Assembly: GCF_034314085.1 (NCBI RefSeq)
Contig: NZ_JAVIWI010000001.1
Coordinates: 1,550,001 to 1,614,000, forward strand
Direction of reading: 5' to 3'
DNA length: 64,000 nucleotides
DNA from: Undibacterium sp. 5I1
Lineage (GTDB): Bacteria; Pseudomonadota; Gammaproteobacteria; Burkholderiales; Burkholderiaceae_D
Shown: one piece after another, positions 45,896 through 56,551 of the stretch
Position numbering within the stretch: position 1 is the first letter of the stretch
Layout of the letters: each line of letters opens with the position of its first letter
Program-made: the position numbers and the translations under genes
The notes under the pieces: generated by a model
Told to the model about the DNA's origin: nothing
Database searches by the model: none
What the model saw: the letters and a program-made list of their open reading frames with translations, nothing else

Positions 45896-46639
45896 TTATC
45901 GGACACCCGGCAAACGCTGTCTACGAGCTTCGTATAGACACAAGCCAGAGGCAACTGAGACATTTAAACTTTCAACCGAACCAAACATTGGAATACTAAC
46001 CAATGCATCGCAGGTTTCTCTAGTCAAGCGGCGCATGCCCTCGCCTTCCGACCCCATAACGATCGCAATACCGCCCTTAAAATCAACGTCGTAAATCGTC
46101 TTATCCACTTCATCAGAAGTACCAACCAACATGATGTCGCGTTCTTTTAATTCACGCAAAGTACGCGCCAGATTCGTTACTGTGATGTACGGCACCGTCT
46201 CTGCCGCGCCGCTGGCGACTTTGGCTGCAGTCGCGTTTAAACCAACAGCCCGGTCTTTTGGCGCAATGACTGCGTGTGCACCGGCACCATCAGCCACCCG
46301 TAAACATGCGCCCAGATTATGCGGATCGGTGATGCCATCCAAGATGAGCAATAAGGGTGGGCCTTCAATTGCATCCAATAATTCATCCAAATTGCGTGCT
46401 AAAGATAACTCACCTGCTTTTGCCACAACACCTTGATGACGGCGAGTGCCGACAATATTGGATAAACGCTGATCATCTGCCGGAATAATACGCACACCTG
46501 CTGCTTTTGCTGCACTTAACAGGTCTTTCATACGGCCATCAACACGCGAAGAATCCACGTAAATTTCTTCTACTGAGGACGCCTCATGACGAATACGAGA
46601 TGTCACAGCATGGAAACCAAAAATCATTTTATTTTTCAT
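45896..46639 (-). CDS. rlmB: RlmB, 23S rRNA 2'-O-methyltransferase
   Basis: A 247-residue SpoU/TrmH-family enzyme. The N-terminal substrate domain ([20 protein letters not shown]) and SPOUT motifs [39 protein letters not shown] and [20 protein letters not shown] are clear. RlmB methylates G2251 of 23S rRNA. It lies downstream of rnr on the same strand, the usual rnr-rlmB pairing. Confidence 0.96.
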   Translation of the reverse strand: MKNKMIFGFHAVTSRIRHEASSVEEIYVDSSRVDGRMKDLLSAAKAAGVRIIPADDQRLSNIVGTRRHQGVVAKAGELSLARNLDELLDAIEGPPLLLILDGITDPHNLGACLRVADGAGAHAVIAPKDRAVGLNATAAKVASGAAETVPYITVTNLARTLRELKERDIMLVGTSDEVDKTIYDVDFKGGIAIVMGSEGEGMRRLTRETCDALVSIPMFGSVESLNVSVASGLCLYEARRQRLPGVR

Positions 46640-46861
46640 TATTTACTTCTTTAATTTATTTCTTTGTTCAACTAAATGGGGCGTTCATTCCATGTACCAC
46701 AGATCACACGGAATATTTACTACGTCAGAAACTTACTATGTTTGTCGCACTTACTACATTTGCAGCAAATCCAACATATCGTGTGCATATCTGTTTTACT
46801 TAAGCACCTTCAATTACGTGCTTTTTGATGCAGGAATTGATCATTTCTTTTACTGTTTCTT

Positions 46862-49336
46862 TTACCGTTTCTTTTTGCCGCTCCTAGATGCTGCGCGAGG
46901 TGCGCGTTCGGTGGTTGCAGGCTTACCGGAACGCGAATTCGCAGCCGGACTAGCGGCTTTAGCTGCGGTTTTATTCGGCGCTTTTGCACTTGCCTTATTT
47001 GTCTTCACGCCAGCTTTACCTACGCTGGCTTTACCTGCTTTAGCGCGCTCAGTAGCGCCTGAATTACCACGGGCATCTGCCGCTGGTGCAATGCGAGCAG
47101 CAGCACCGCTGGCTGGTACGATTGCCAAATCAATTTTGCGTGCGTCGAGATCAACCCGGCTTACCTGCACTTTGATTTTGTCTGCTAATTGATAACGCTT
47201 GCCCGTGCGCTCACCACGCAACTCGTGACGTGCATCATCGAACTGAAAATAATCAGCACCAAGTTCAGTAATATGCACCAAGCCTTCGATATAAATATCA
47301 TCCAATTGCACGAAAATACCAAACTGCGTTACGCCCGAAATAGTGCCGCTAAATTCTTCACCGAGTTTATTCCTGATGAAATAACATTTCAGCCAGGCTT
47401 CCACGTCGCGGGACGCTTCATCTGCTCTGCGCTCATTTGCAGAGCAATGCACACCAAGAGCATCCCAAATGGTCAGATCTTGCTCTGCTTTGGGCTTTTT
47501 ACCAGCAGCCTTATCAATAATTTGCTGTTTGCGCGCGGCATTAGAAACCGTCGTATTGAGCAAGCTGGTATCTATCCCTTTTGGCTCATATTTTTTGCCT
47601 AACAAAATGGCTTTGATCGCTCTATGCGTCAACAGATCAGGATAACGTCGGATCGGGCTGGTGAAATGCGCATAAGCGTCATAGGACAAACCAAAATGGC
47701 CGATATTATCCGGGCTGTAGACCGCTTGTTGCATAGAGCGCAGCAACATGGTTTGCAGCAAACTGGAGTCTGGACGCCCTTTGATTTTGCCCATGAGTTC
47801 AGCATAATCAGAGGCGGATGGTTTATCCCCACCCGTTAAATTAAGGCCGACTTGCTTTAAGAAGTTTCTGACTTGCGTCAGTTTTTCTTTGGTCGGTCCT
47901 GCATGAATGCGATAGGTTCCCGGTTGCTTGTATGTCTCCAGCAAATTAGCAGCACATACATTGGCAGCCAACATGCATTCTTCGATCAGCTTGTGCGCAT
48001 CATTGCGAGTACGCGGCAGAATTTTTTCTATCTTGCCGGCGGCATTGCAAACGATATAGGTTTCCGTCGTCTCAAAATCAATTGCACCACGACGATGGCG
48101 GGCTTTTAACAATGCCTGGAAACAGTCGTATAAATCCAATAAGTGCGGTACTAAGGTCAGACGTTTGTTTGCCTCCGGACCTTTGGTATTACCTAAAATT
48201 GCAGCGACTTCTGTGTAAGTAAAGCGAGCGGAAGAATGAATAACAGATGGATAAAATTGATACGCTGTCACTTCCCCGTCGAGAGAAATCACCATATCGC
48301 AGACTAAAGTCAATCGATCCACATCAGGGTTAAGCGAGCACAATCCGTTCGACAATTTTTCCGGTAGCATCGGGATAACCCGGCGCGGGAAGTAAACCGA
48401 TGTACTGCGTAATAATGCATCTTGATCGAGTGCGTCATTTGGTTTGACGTAATGACTAACATCGGCAATCGCAACAATCAGACGATAGCCTTTTGATCGA
48501 CCAGTTTTAATGGCTTCGCAATAGACGGCATCATCAAAGTCACGTGCGTCTTCACCATCAATGGTTACCAGCGGGATATCGCGCAAATCAACACGATCAA
48601 CCAAATCAGCATCGCGGATCTCGGAAGGCAATTTACTGGCTGCTTTTTTTGCTGATTCAGAAAACTCATGCGGTACGCCAAATTTTCTGACGGCGATTTC
48701 GATTTCCATTCCGGGATCATCAACGTCGCCTAATACCTCAACAATGCGGCCAACTGCTTGTGCATATTTAGTCGGTTGTTCGGTCAGTTCTACGCTAACA
48801 ACTTGTCCCGATTTAGCTTTGCCAGGCGAACCCGCAAGCAAAATATCCTGACTAAATCGTTTATCTTCTGGAGCAACGATCCACACGCCATTCTCATTGA
48901 GCAACCGTCCAATGATATGGGTATTAGCACGCTCTAAAATTTCGATAATGCCGCCTTCCAGGCGACCTCGCCGGTCTGTGCCGACAACACGTGCGGTGAC
49001 GCGATCACCATGTAATACGCGTTGCATTTCTCTTTCTGGCAAAAACAAATCTTCGCTACCGTCTTCTGGCGTTAAAAACCCATAACCATCGCGATGGCTA
49101 CTAACCCGACCGGAAATAAAATTATCCTGATTGGCAAGCGTGTAGTTTCCAGACTTATCTTGCTTGACCTGCCCATCTCTTTCCATCGCGTTTAATCGTC
49201 GCACCATGCCGTCAAGCTCCTCAGGTTTTACGCCTAGTTGGTCTGCAATCGTCTCCACCTGTTGCTTCGAGCTCGAGGTGCGCAGGATGCCGAGAATTTC
49301 CTCGCGGCTTGGAATGGGGTAGGAATGTTTATTCAA
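46862..49336 (-). CDS. rnr: Ribonuclease R
   Basis: An 824-residue exoribonuclease. An N-terminal helix-turn-helix-like part (SREEILGILRTSSSKQQVET) is followed by cold-shock domains. The RNB catalytic core has DIPLVTIDGEDARDFDDAVY and metal-binding aspartates. An S1 domain (FSGTISGVTQFGIFVQLDDI) comes next. The tail of about 70 residues is Ala/Lys/Ser-rich and basic, as in other RNase R proteins. RNase R degrades structured RNA in the 3'-5' direction. It precedes rlmB by about 220 bp. Confidence 0.97.
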   Translation of the reverse strand: MNKHSYPIPSREEILGILRTSSSKQQVETIADQLGVKPEELDGMVRRLNAMERDGQVKQDKSGNYTLANQDNFISGRVSSHRDGYGFLTPEDGSEDLFLPEREMQRVLHGDRVTARVVGTDRRGRLEGGIIEILERANTHIIGRLLNENGVWIVAPEDKRFSQDILLAGSPGKAKSGQVVSVELTEQPTKYAQAVGRIVEVLGDVDDPGMEIEIAVRKFGVPHEFSESAKKAASKLPSEIRDADLVDRVDLRDIPLVTIDGEDARDFDDAVYCEAIKTGRSKGYRLIVAIADVSHYVKPNDALDQDALLRSTSVYFPRRVIPMLPEKLSNGLCSLNPDVDRLTLVCDMVISLDGEVTAYQFYPSVIHSSARFTYTEVAAILGNTKGPEANKRLTLVPHLLDLYDCFQALLKARHRRGAIDFETTETYIVCNAAGKIEKILPRTRNDAHKLIEECMLAANVCAANLLETYKQPGTYRIHAGPTKEKLTQVRNFLKQVGLNLTGGDKPSASDYAELMGKIKGRPDSSLLQTMLLRSMQQAVYSPDNIGHFGLSYDAYAHFTSPIRRYPDLLTHRAIKAILLGKKYEPKGIDTSLLNTTVSNAARKQQIIDKAAGKKPKAEQDLTIWDALGVHCSANERRADEASRDVEAWLKCYFIRNKLGEEFSGTISGVTQFGIFVQLDDIYIEGLVHITELGADYFQFDDARHELRGERTGKRYQLADKIKVQVSRVDLDARKIDLAIVPASGAAARIAPAADARGNSGATERAKAGKASVGKAGVKTNKASAKAPNKTAAKAASPAANSRSGKPATTERAPRAASRSGKKKR

Positions 49337-49511
49337 GAGTTGAAAATCTTTTCTTCAGTATGATTAAAAATGGGTTCCTGTCACTTTTACAGGAAGTACT
49401 TAGTTTACCGGAGCGCAAGCAAATTGCCTAACTTTACTCTCTATCTTACGTCCCTGAACTGGCCAAGCTATTGACTTAGTACGCGGATACTCTATAATCA
49501 CGTCTTTCGTT

Positions 49512-49596
49512 GCCCACGTGGCGGAATTGGTAGACGCGCATGGTTCAGGTCCATGTGCCTTCGGGTGTGGGGGTTCGAGTCCCTCCGTGGGCACCA
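49512..49596 (+). tRNA. tRNA-Leu (anticodon CAG)
   Basis: An 85-base tRNA. Acceptor arm GCCCACG pairs with CGTGGGC, and CACCA at the end encodes the CCA. The D-arm is GGCGGAATTGGTAGACGC, and the anticodon loop TTCAGGT gives anticodon CAG. A long variable arm (TGCCTTCGGGTGT) fits leucine, and the T-loop is GGTTCGAGTCC. It is on the plus strand opposite to its neighbours and is followed by a strong terminator. Confidence 0.97.
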
Positions 49597-49604
49597 AGTA
49601 TTTT

Positions 49605-49635
49605 AAGCCTCGTTGATTTTTCAACGAGGCTTTTT
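49605..49635 (+). terminator. Intrinsic terminator of tRNA-Leu
   Basis: AAGCCTCGTTGA, a TTTT loop and TCAACGAGGCTT form a 12-bp stem followed by TTT, right after the tRNA gene. This is the clearest intrinsic terminator of the window. Because of symmetry it could also act on the minus strand. Confidence 0.93.
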
Positions 49636-49979
49636 GCTATTTGGATGACTAAATTCGTTTGCATTTTCGCTTTCGCTCAACACCGCTCCTAGCTTCTACT
49701 CAATGCATTACACATCGAGTATTTGGTCGCTGAGTTGATTGAGGAGAAATCTCATCTGTTCAGCGAACGGTTTTAAGATTATAACTGCGAATACACGACT
49801 CATTGATGACACAAGCGAAGCAAATGTGATCGATCTAAAGATCAACCCCGATCTTTGCTCAAGCCCATCTAAAACTATCGTTTTATTTATACATCTCCTA
49901 GCTTTTTATCTCATCTGCTCTTCAGATAACATATTGATTACTAGAGAAATTTAATCTATCAGTTTTTTACCTACGATCA
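49636..49979. other. 344-bp gap between tRNA-Leu and the hemolysin III gene
   Basis: Convergent non-coding gap. A plus-strand frame of 71 codons (49739-49954) lacks coding character and a ribosome binding site. I see no repeat copy, attachment-site duplication of the tRNA end, or RNA gene. Confidence 0.5.
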
Positions 49980-50597
49980 CTAAGCAACGTAAAATAAAAC
50001 TGCAACATAGTGGCAAATACTGCCAGCCAAAACAAAAAGATGCCATACGCCATGGCCATGCTTCACCTTGTGATCGGTAGCATAAAAACCAATTCCTAAA
50101 GTATAAAACAGCCCTCCTGCAGCAAGCCATGCAAAACCATATGTGCCTAGCGCAGTGAATAAAGGCTTAATGCCGATCAATGCCAACCAGCCCATCATTA
50201 CATAAATGATCAGCGACATGATGCGCGCGCCTTTAGCCAGCCATATTTCCTGAAGAATACCGGCCAACGCTAAGCCCCAGACTACGCCAAACAAGGTCCA
50301 TCCCCAAGCACCACGCAAGGTCACCAGAGTGAACGGCGTGTAGCTTCCGGCAATCAATAAGTAAATTGCACAGTAATCAAATTTTTGAAACACATTTTTA
50401 GCTCCTCCACGCAGGCTGTGGTAAAGCGTGGACGCTAGATAAAGAATCAATAAGGTAGCGGTATAAATACTGAAGCTAACTATTTTCCAAGGATCACCAG
50501 ATTTTGCTGCGAGTACGATTAAGACAGTACCGCCTATAGCAGCCAAAGCGGCGCCGACTGTATGGCTGATACTATTGAAACGTTCACCGTAATGCAT
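49980..50597 (-). CDS. Hemolysin III / PAQR-family membrane protein
   Basis: A 205-residue protein with seven membrane helices and the HlyIII/PAQR pattern. This comprises EERFNS-like MHYGERFNSISHTVGAALA at the N-terminus, STLYHSL in the second helix with the conserved Ser and His, and a C-terminal ATDHKVKHGHGVWHLFVL with the metal-binding histidines. In bacteria the family (TrhA/YqfA) affects membrane energy and lipid balance; a lytic role is unproven. The gene is alone on its transcript by position. Confidence 0.92.
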   Translation of the reverse strand: MHYGERFNSISHTVGAALAAIGGTVLIVLAAKSGDPWKIVSFSIYTATLLILYLASTLYHSLRGGAKNVFQKFDYCAIYLLIAGSYTPFTLVTLRGAWGWTLFGVVWGLALAGILQEIWLAKGARIMSLIIYVMMGWLALIGIKPLFTALGTYGFAWLAAGGLFYTLGIGFYATDHKVKHGHGVWHLFVLAGSICHYVAVLFYVA

Positions 50598-51109
50598 AGG
50601 TTATTTGTCCGTTATTTGTTAATAATTTACTCATCATTTTGATTGCCTGTTTGCTTATTTATCTTAATTGTTTAGGCTATGTAATCAATCGTTGAATAGT
50701 TTGGTTATGTGTACAACAACCGGAATTTCAAGCAACACCATACCGCTTTATATTTATTCACAAGCTGCGAACAGATACAAACTAAGAGTCACTATAAGCA
50801 GCTATGCGAGCATCATTGATAGATCTAAACGCTCCAACAATATTAATACTGATAGTGAGTATATTTTAATTGTCCAGAGATTAATTGGACAATACAGCAT
50901 TTTTATTGAAAATCTAGGGGAGTATATTTAACTCGATAAATCCGTGGATCAAATATCACTCTCAACAATAGGTAATACCGATTTTGTATTCCTGTTGGGC
51001 AATTAGTTTTGAATTCGCGTGGGGCTTGATTTCTGTTAATTCGAATGATCTATGTCTTATCAATATCAAAAAAAACGGGAGCAAATTTTGTTTGCTCCCA
51101 TCATGATGA
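50598..51109. other. 512-bp gap between phosphoribosyltransferase and hemolysin III genes
   Basis: AT-rich non-coding region with repeat copy 7 (50844-50928). It also contains the promoter side of the hemolysin III gene. No additional gene is supported; small frames here have no ribosome binding site. Confidence 0.5.
50844..50928 (+). repeat. 85-bp dispersed palindromic element, copy 7
   Basis: Ends GGGGAGTATATT at 50917-50928. The internal hairpin ATTGTCCA / TGGACAAT is a perfect 8-bp stem with a 9-base loop. The left end (TAATACTGATAGTGAGTATA) is altered but still folds. It lies in the gap after the phosphoribosyltransferase stop codon, 181 bp away. Confidence 0.9.
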
Positions 51110-51655
51110 TTACTCTTTTGTCTCACCTTTTTTTAACCAAGCATTTAATTGCTGTGGTCGAATACTGTCGTACTCTTCAAAAGGTTGATGTATCCAAGGA
51201 TTGCTTGCAAGGTAATCCAGATAAAAATCTGGCTTTACAGTCGAGCAAGCCTTATACCAAATCACGGCTGATTTGGCCTCAGTAACACCTGGGAAATTTT
51301 CACGCAGATGATGCAAAACTTTTTCTAAGGTGACACCGGAATCGACCAGATCATCCACTACTAAAACGCGTCCTTGCAAACTACCCTTGGTCATCGAAAT
51401 ATATTTACCTATATCCAATGATCCCTGCACTGTACCCGCGTCTTCACGATACGAGCTAGTCGATAAAATTGCCAATGGCACATCAAAAATACGGGATAAA
51501 GTATCACCGGGACGCAAGCCACCACGCGCGAGGCATAAAATCTGGTCAAACTTCCAACCAGACTCATATACTTTTAACGCCAAATGCTCGACGGAGCGAT
51601 GGTAGGACTCCCATGAAACCCATAAATCTTTATCTGTTGAAGCTGGCAACGTCAT
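51110..51655 (-). CDS. Phosphoribosyltransferase family protein
   Basis: A 181-residue type I phosphoribosyltransferase. The PRPP-binding loop is GRVLVVDDLVDSGVTLEKVL. The N-terminal region FDQILCLARGGLRPGDTLSR carries the PPi loop. It resembles the xanthine-guanine/hypoxanthine type of enzymes. It lies 31 bp after purA, so a role in purine salvage is plausible. Exact substrate cannot be read from the sequence. Confidence 0.88.
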   Translation of the reverse strand: MTLPASTDKDLWVSWESYHRSVEHLALKVYESGWKFDQILCLARGGLRPGDTLSRIFDVPLAILSTSSYREDAGTVQGSLDIGKYISMTKGSLQGRVLVVDDLVDSGVTLEKVLHHLRENFPGVTEAKSAVIWYKACSTVKPDFYLDYLASNPWIHQPFEEYDSIRPQQLNAWLKKGETKE

Positions 51656-51686
51656 CTTACTTCCCTTATTTTATTTATTTGCTGAA

Positions 51687-53003
<1,317 letters not shown>

Positions 53004-54155
53004 TTAACCTACACTTTTAAGAATCCAATGACTACCATCAAATACGACTGCCCTATTACAGTCAAATTCGTCCTGTTCGCTCTCATGACCTGGCAAACTT
53101 TGAATAACAATTTCTCCACTTTTGCGTAATTCACCAATCTTTATTCGCAGTGCAGGGTCTTTACTCCATGGGGCAAGAATCGCATCTTTGCGCTCTGCCG
53201 ATGGCATTAGACGCGCTAACTCGCGTAAATCAAGTGAAAATCCAGTCGCTGGGCGTGCACGGCCAAAAGCTTCACCAACATGATCGTAACGTCCGCCGCG
53301 AGCAACTGCATTTGGTAAGCCTGGCACAAAAGCATTAAACATTACTCCGCTGTGGTAATGATATCCACGTAAATCTGCCAAATCTATCGTAACTCTCGCA
53401 CTACCGGCAAGCTTCACCAGATAGTCAAGCTCATCCAAGGCAACAGCAATTCCAGTAAGTGGCGGCAATATAGCGCGTGCGCGCTCAATCACCGAGATAT
53501 CTCCATATAACTTAGGCAAATCTAACAAAGCTTGCCTTACGACCGGACTAAACTCTTTAGAAATTAACTCTATTGCAGACAAGTCTTTCGCTTCCAGTAA
53601 GGCGAATAAACTAGACGCATGCTTTTTAGCAACGGGATCACTTTCTAACAGAGATCTCAGTACACCAACATGGCAAAGGTCAAGGTGCACTTCTGAGATA
53701 TTTGCTATTGCTAAAGAAGCTAACGCTAATTCCTGGATTTCAGCATCCGCCTCTAAACCAGCATGCCCATAAATTTCAGCACCAATCTGAATTGGCTCAC
53801 GTGTTGCATGCAGGCCAGACGGGCGCGTGTGCAATACACTGCCTGCATAACATAAACGCGTCACAGAATTACGGTTCAGTAAATGCGCATCAATCCTTGC
53901 GACCTGAGTTGTCATATCAGCCCGAACTCCCATGGTTCGGCCGGATAATTGATCAACCAATTTAAACATACGCAAATCCATGTCCTGACCGGCACCTGTC
54001 AGCAAGGATTCTATGTATTCGAGTAAAGGTGGCATGACCAACTCGTAGCCATACAATCTAAAATTGTCCAACAACACACGTCGTAACTCTTCTATTTTGC
54101 GTGCTTCGGATGGCAAAACATCAGCAATATTTTCCGGTAAAAGCCAATTTGGCAT
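53004..54155 (-). CDS. hisZ: HisZ, regulatory subunit of ATP phosphoribosyltransferase
   Basis: From the ATG at 54155 ([20 protein letters not shown]) this is 383 residues. It resembles histidyl-tRNA synthetase ([39 protein letters not shown]) but is shorter and lacks the anticodon domain and full histidine-binding motifs. A true HisS is encoded at 61,283. HisZ is needed with the short HisG for the first step of histidine synthesis and its feedback control. It lies between hflC and purA, the typical betaproteobacterial position. Confidence 0.95.
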   Translation of the reverse strand: MPNWLLPENIADVLPSEARKIEELRRVLLDNFRLYGYELVMPPLLEYIESLLTGAGQDMDLRMFKLVDQLSGRTMGVRADMTTQVARIDAHLLNRNSVTRLCYAGSVLHTRPSGLHATREPIQIGAEIYGHAGLEADAEIQELALASLAIANISEVHLDLCHVGVLRSLLESDPVAKKHASSLFALLEAKDLSAIELISKEFSPVVRQALLDLPKLYGDISVIERARAILPPLTGIAVALDELDYLVKLAGSARVTIDLADLRGYHYHSGVMFNAFVPGLPNAVARGGRYDHVGEAFGRARPATGFSLDLRELARLMPSAERKDAILAPWSKDPALRIKIGELRKSGEIVIQSLPGHESEQDEFDCNRAVVFDGSHWILKSVG

Positions 54156-54209
54156 GAGCTTACAATCAAATAAAAACAAACAACAAATTATCAAACCTCA
54201 AACGCAACA

Positions 54210-54250
54210 AACGTAGGTCTGCCATCATATTAGATAGCACGACCTACGTT
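54210..54250. terminator. 10-bp inverted repeat between hflC and hisZ
   Basis: AACGTAGGTC (54210-54219) and GACCTACGTT (54241-54250) form a perfect stem with a 21-base loop that can extend by TGC/GCA. On the minus strand it is followed by a T-rich tail (TGTTGCGTTTG). It may terminate hflKC transcription or be a dispersed palindrome remnant. Confidence 0.5.
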
Positions 54251-54288
54251 ATCACCTTGTCAGTTACGGGTATTACTTAATAAATTAA

Positions 54289-55200
54289 TTACTTTGACTT
54301 ACTTGGAGCGACGGCTGAACCACTTGAGCCACCTACGCCAGGCGCTTTAAAATATTTAAAAAACTCAGAATTTGGATCAACTACCATCACATCATTCTTA
54401 GTTTTAAAGCTGGCACGATATGCCTCCAAGCTGCGATAAAATTTGTAAAACTCTGGATTTTGACCGAACGCCTGCGCATAGATTTGTGACGCTTCAGCAT
54501 CACCAGCGCCACGCATCTTTTCAGCCTCACGATATGCTTCAGCCAGAATTACCGTTCTTTGTTTATCTGCATCTGCTCTGATTTTTTCGGAATCGGCAGA
54601 TCCGGTAGAGCGTAATTCATTGGCCACGCGAGTACGCTCTGCTTTCATTCGATCGTAAACTGAACTATTGATCTGATCTACATAATCAACGCGTTTCAAT
54701 CGCACATCAATAATCTCTACGCCGATTTGCTTTGCCTCATCAGTAACTTTGACGCGGATCGCTTCCATAACTTTGCCACGCTCACCAGAAATGACTTCAC
54801 GTACAGTGCGTTTAGTGATTTCATCATTTAAGGCTGCTTTTACAATTTGATATAAGCGGTCACGAGCTCTGCCCTCATCACCTTTGAAGCTAACGTAATA
54901 CAATTTTGGCTCGATAATGTGCCATTTTACGAAAGCATCAACCAATATGTTTTTCTTTTCTGCCGTAATGAAACGATCTGCATCTGGAGTATCTATCGTC
55001 AAAATACGTTTATCTAAAAACAAAACATTTTGAAACGGTGGTGGCAATTTGAAATGCAAGCCTGGCTCGCTAATCACCGCTTTTACTTCACCTAATGCAA
55101 AAACAATGGCATATGATTTTTGATCCACAACAAAAATCGTGGAATACAAAATCATTATTGCAACGATGAGAGCAAGTATCGAGGAAAATAACTTATTCAT
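54289..55200 (-). CDS. hflC: HflC, modulator of FtsH protease
   Basis: A 303-residue prohibitin/SPFH protein with one N-terminal membrane helix (about residues 5-25). The SPFH domain follows (FVVDQKSYAIVFALGEVKAV, YYVSFKGDEGRARDRLYQIV), then a coiled coil. HflC with HflK surrounds FtsH in the inner membrane and limits its activity. Its ATG overlaps the hflK stop codon. hflX and hfq follow the same order as in the classical hfq-hflX-hflK-hflC operon. Confidence 0.97.
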   Translation of the reverse strand: MNKLFSSILALIVAIMILYSTIFVVDQKSYAIVFALGEVKAVISEPGLHFKLPPPFQNVLFLDKRILTIDTPDADRFITAEKKNILVDAFVKWHIIEPKLYYVSFKGDEGRARDRLYQIVKAALNDEITKRTVREVISGERGKVMEAIRVKVTDEAKQIGVEIIDVRLKRVDYVDQINSSVYDRMKAERTRVANELRSTGSADSEKIRADADKQRTVILAEAYREAEKMRGAGDAEASQIYAQAFGQNPEFYKFYRSLEAYRASFKTKNDVMVVDPNSEFFKYFKAPGVGGSSGSAVAPSKSK

Positions 55201-56453
55201 TATCTTACCTCCCGATCACGAGAATCACGACTATCACGGGATCTGCCGTCTTTACTGTAGCGCAACTCAACCGTCGGAATCTGCTCAGTTACTTGCGGGG
55301 TTGGTGCTGCCGGTGTCGTTGTTACAGATGAAGGTGAGGACTTAACATTGGCATTATCCGACGCTTGAATTAACTTATCTAAAGGAAGATAAATCATATT
55401 GTTACCACTCTTAGAATCCATCATGACCTTAGTCGTACTGGAAAAAATTTGTTGCATCGTTTCAAGATACATACGGTCTCGCGTAACTGCAGGCGCCTTT
55501 TGATATTCAGCCAACACTTGCTTAAAACGCGATGCATTACCTTCGGCGGTCGCTACAATTCTTGACTCGTATGCTTCTGACTCTTGCAACATGCGCGATG
55601 CCTCACCACGTGCTTTCGGAATCACATCGTTTGCGTAGGCTTGGCCTTCGTTTTTTTGACGTTCTTTATCCTGACCTGCTTTTACGGCATCATCAAAAGC
55701 TGCTTGTACTTGCTCAGGAGGCTGTACACCTTGCATCGTGACATTCGCAACCTGTACACCGGCTTGATACCGTTCAAGAATTTGCTGCATTAAAGCACCA
55801 ACATCTTGCGCAACCTTTTCTCGTCCCTCGTACAGAACAAAATCCATTTTACTTTTCCCTACAACTTCACGAATCGCAGTTTCTGCAACTTGCTTGATCG
55901 TACCCTCTGGATCACGATTATTAAACAGCCAATCAGACGCACTCTTTAATTTATATTGAACGGCGAACTGAATATCGATGATATTTTCATCCTCGGTCAA
56001 CATCAGTGCTTCTTTTGGCTCTTTATTCTTAACATTGGAGCGATAACCAACTTCGACGGTGCGTACCTGAGAAACGTCGACGATTTCATGAGCCTGAATC
56101 GGGTAAGGCCAACGCCAGTTAAAACCGGACATTGTTGTATGGCTGAACTTACCAAATGTCGTAATAACGCCGGTTTGACCTTCTTGAACAATGAAGAATC
56201 CACTGATTAACCAAATAAACGCCAGCACAACAACGATGATGCTTACACCTAATTTAGCACTGGCAGCATCAGGAGTGAATCCACCGCCACCGCCGCCATT
56301 ATTACCATTATTTTTTGAGCCTAGGAAACGACTAATGCGTTCATTAAAGTCGCGCCATAATTTCTCTAAATCGGGTGGGCCCTCAGGTGGCTTCTTGCCA
56401 TCCTTGTCGTTATTTTGAGAGCCACGACCCCACTGAGGATCGTTCAACGACAT
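55200..56453 (-). CDS. hflK: HflK, modulator of FtsH protease
   Basis: From the ATG at 56453 (MSLNDPQWGRGSQNNDKDGK) the protein is 417 residues. It has a Gly/Asn-rich cytosolic N-terminus, one membrane helix (IIVVVLAFIWLISGFFIV) and an SPFH domain (VGYRSNVKNKEPKEALMLTE). A long coiled coil and a charged Arg/Ser/Asp-rich tail (SRDSRDSRDREVR) follow. It partners HflC. An in-frame ATG at 56504 exists but adds a leader unlike HflK. Confidence 0.95.
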   Translation of the reverse strand: MSLNDPQWGRGSQNNDKDGKKPPEGPPDLEKLWRDFNERISRFLGSKNNGNNGGGGGGFTPDAASAKLGVSIIVVVLAFIWLISGFFIVQEGQTGVITTFGKFSHTTMSGFNWRWPYPIQAHEIVDVSQVRTVEVGYRSNVKNKEPKEALMLTEDENIIDIQFAVQYKLKSASDWLFNNRDPEGTIKQVAETAIREVVGKSKMDFVLYEGREKVAQDVGALMQQILERYQAGVQVANVTMQGVQPPEQVQAAFDDAVKAGQDKERQKNEGQAYANDVIPKARGEASRMLQESEAYESRIVATAEGNASRFKQVLAEYQKAPAVTRDRMYLETMQQIFSSTTKVMMDSKSGNNMIYLPLDKLIQASDNANVKSSPSSVTTTPAAPTPQVTEQIPTVELRYSKDGRSRDSRDSRDREVR

Positions 56454-56551
56454 CGTTAAGCCAATTTTTTTTAGAAGTGAAACGAACATTCTGTCGTTAT
56501 CCAATAAAATAATGAGTTGAACTACAAATAGACTTAATACTGAATAAATTT

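Noticed and set aside
46692..47192. Plus-strand frame of 166 codons opposite the end of rnr
   Set aside because: Its Ala-rich second half is the complement of the Ala/Lys-rich RNase R tail; no ribosome binding site and no independent coding signal.
49400..49624. Minus-strand frame of 74 codons across the tRNA-Leu gene
   Set aside because: It is the antisense reading of the tRNA and its terminator (a peptide such as EGLEPPHPKAHGPEPCASTN), a well-known artefact.
49597..49979. Integration site downstream of tRNA-Leu
   Set aside because: No repeated tRNA 3' end, integrase or foreign gene block was found beside the tRNA.
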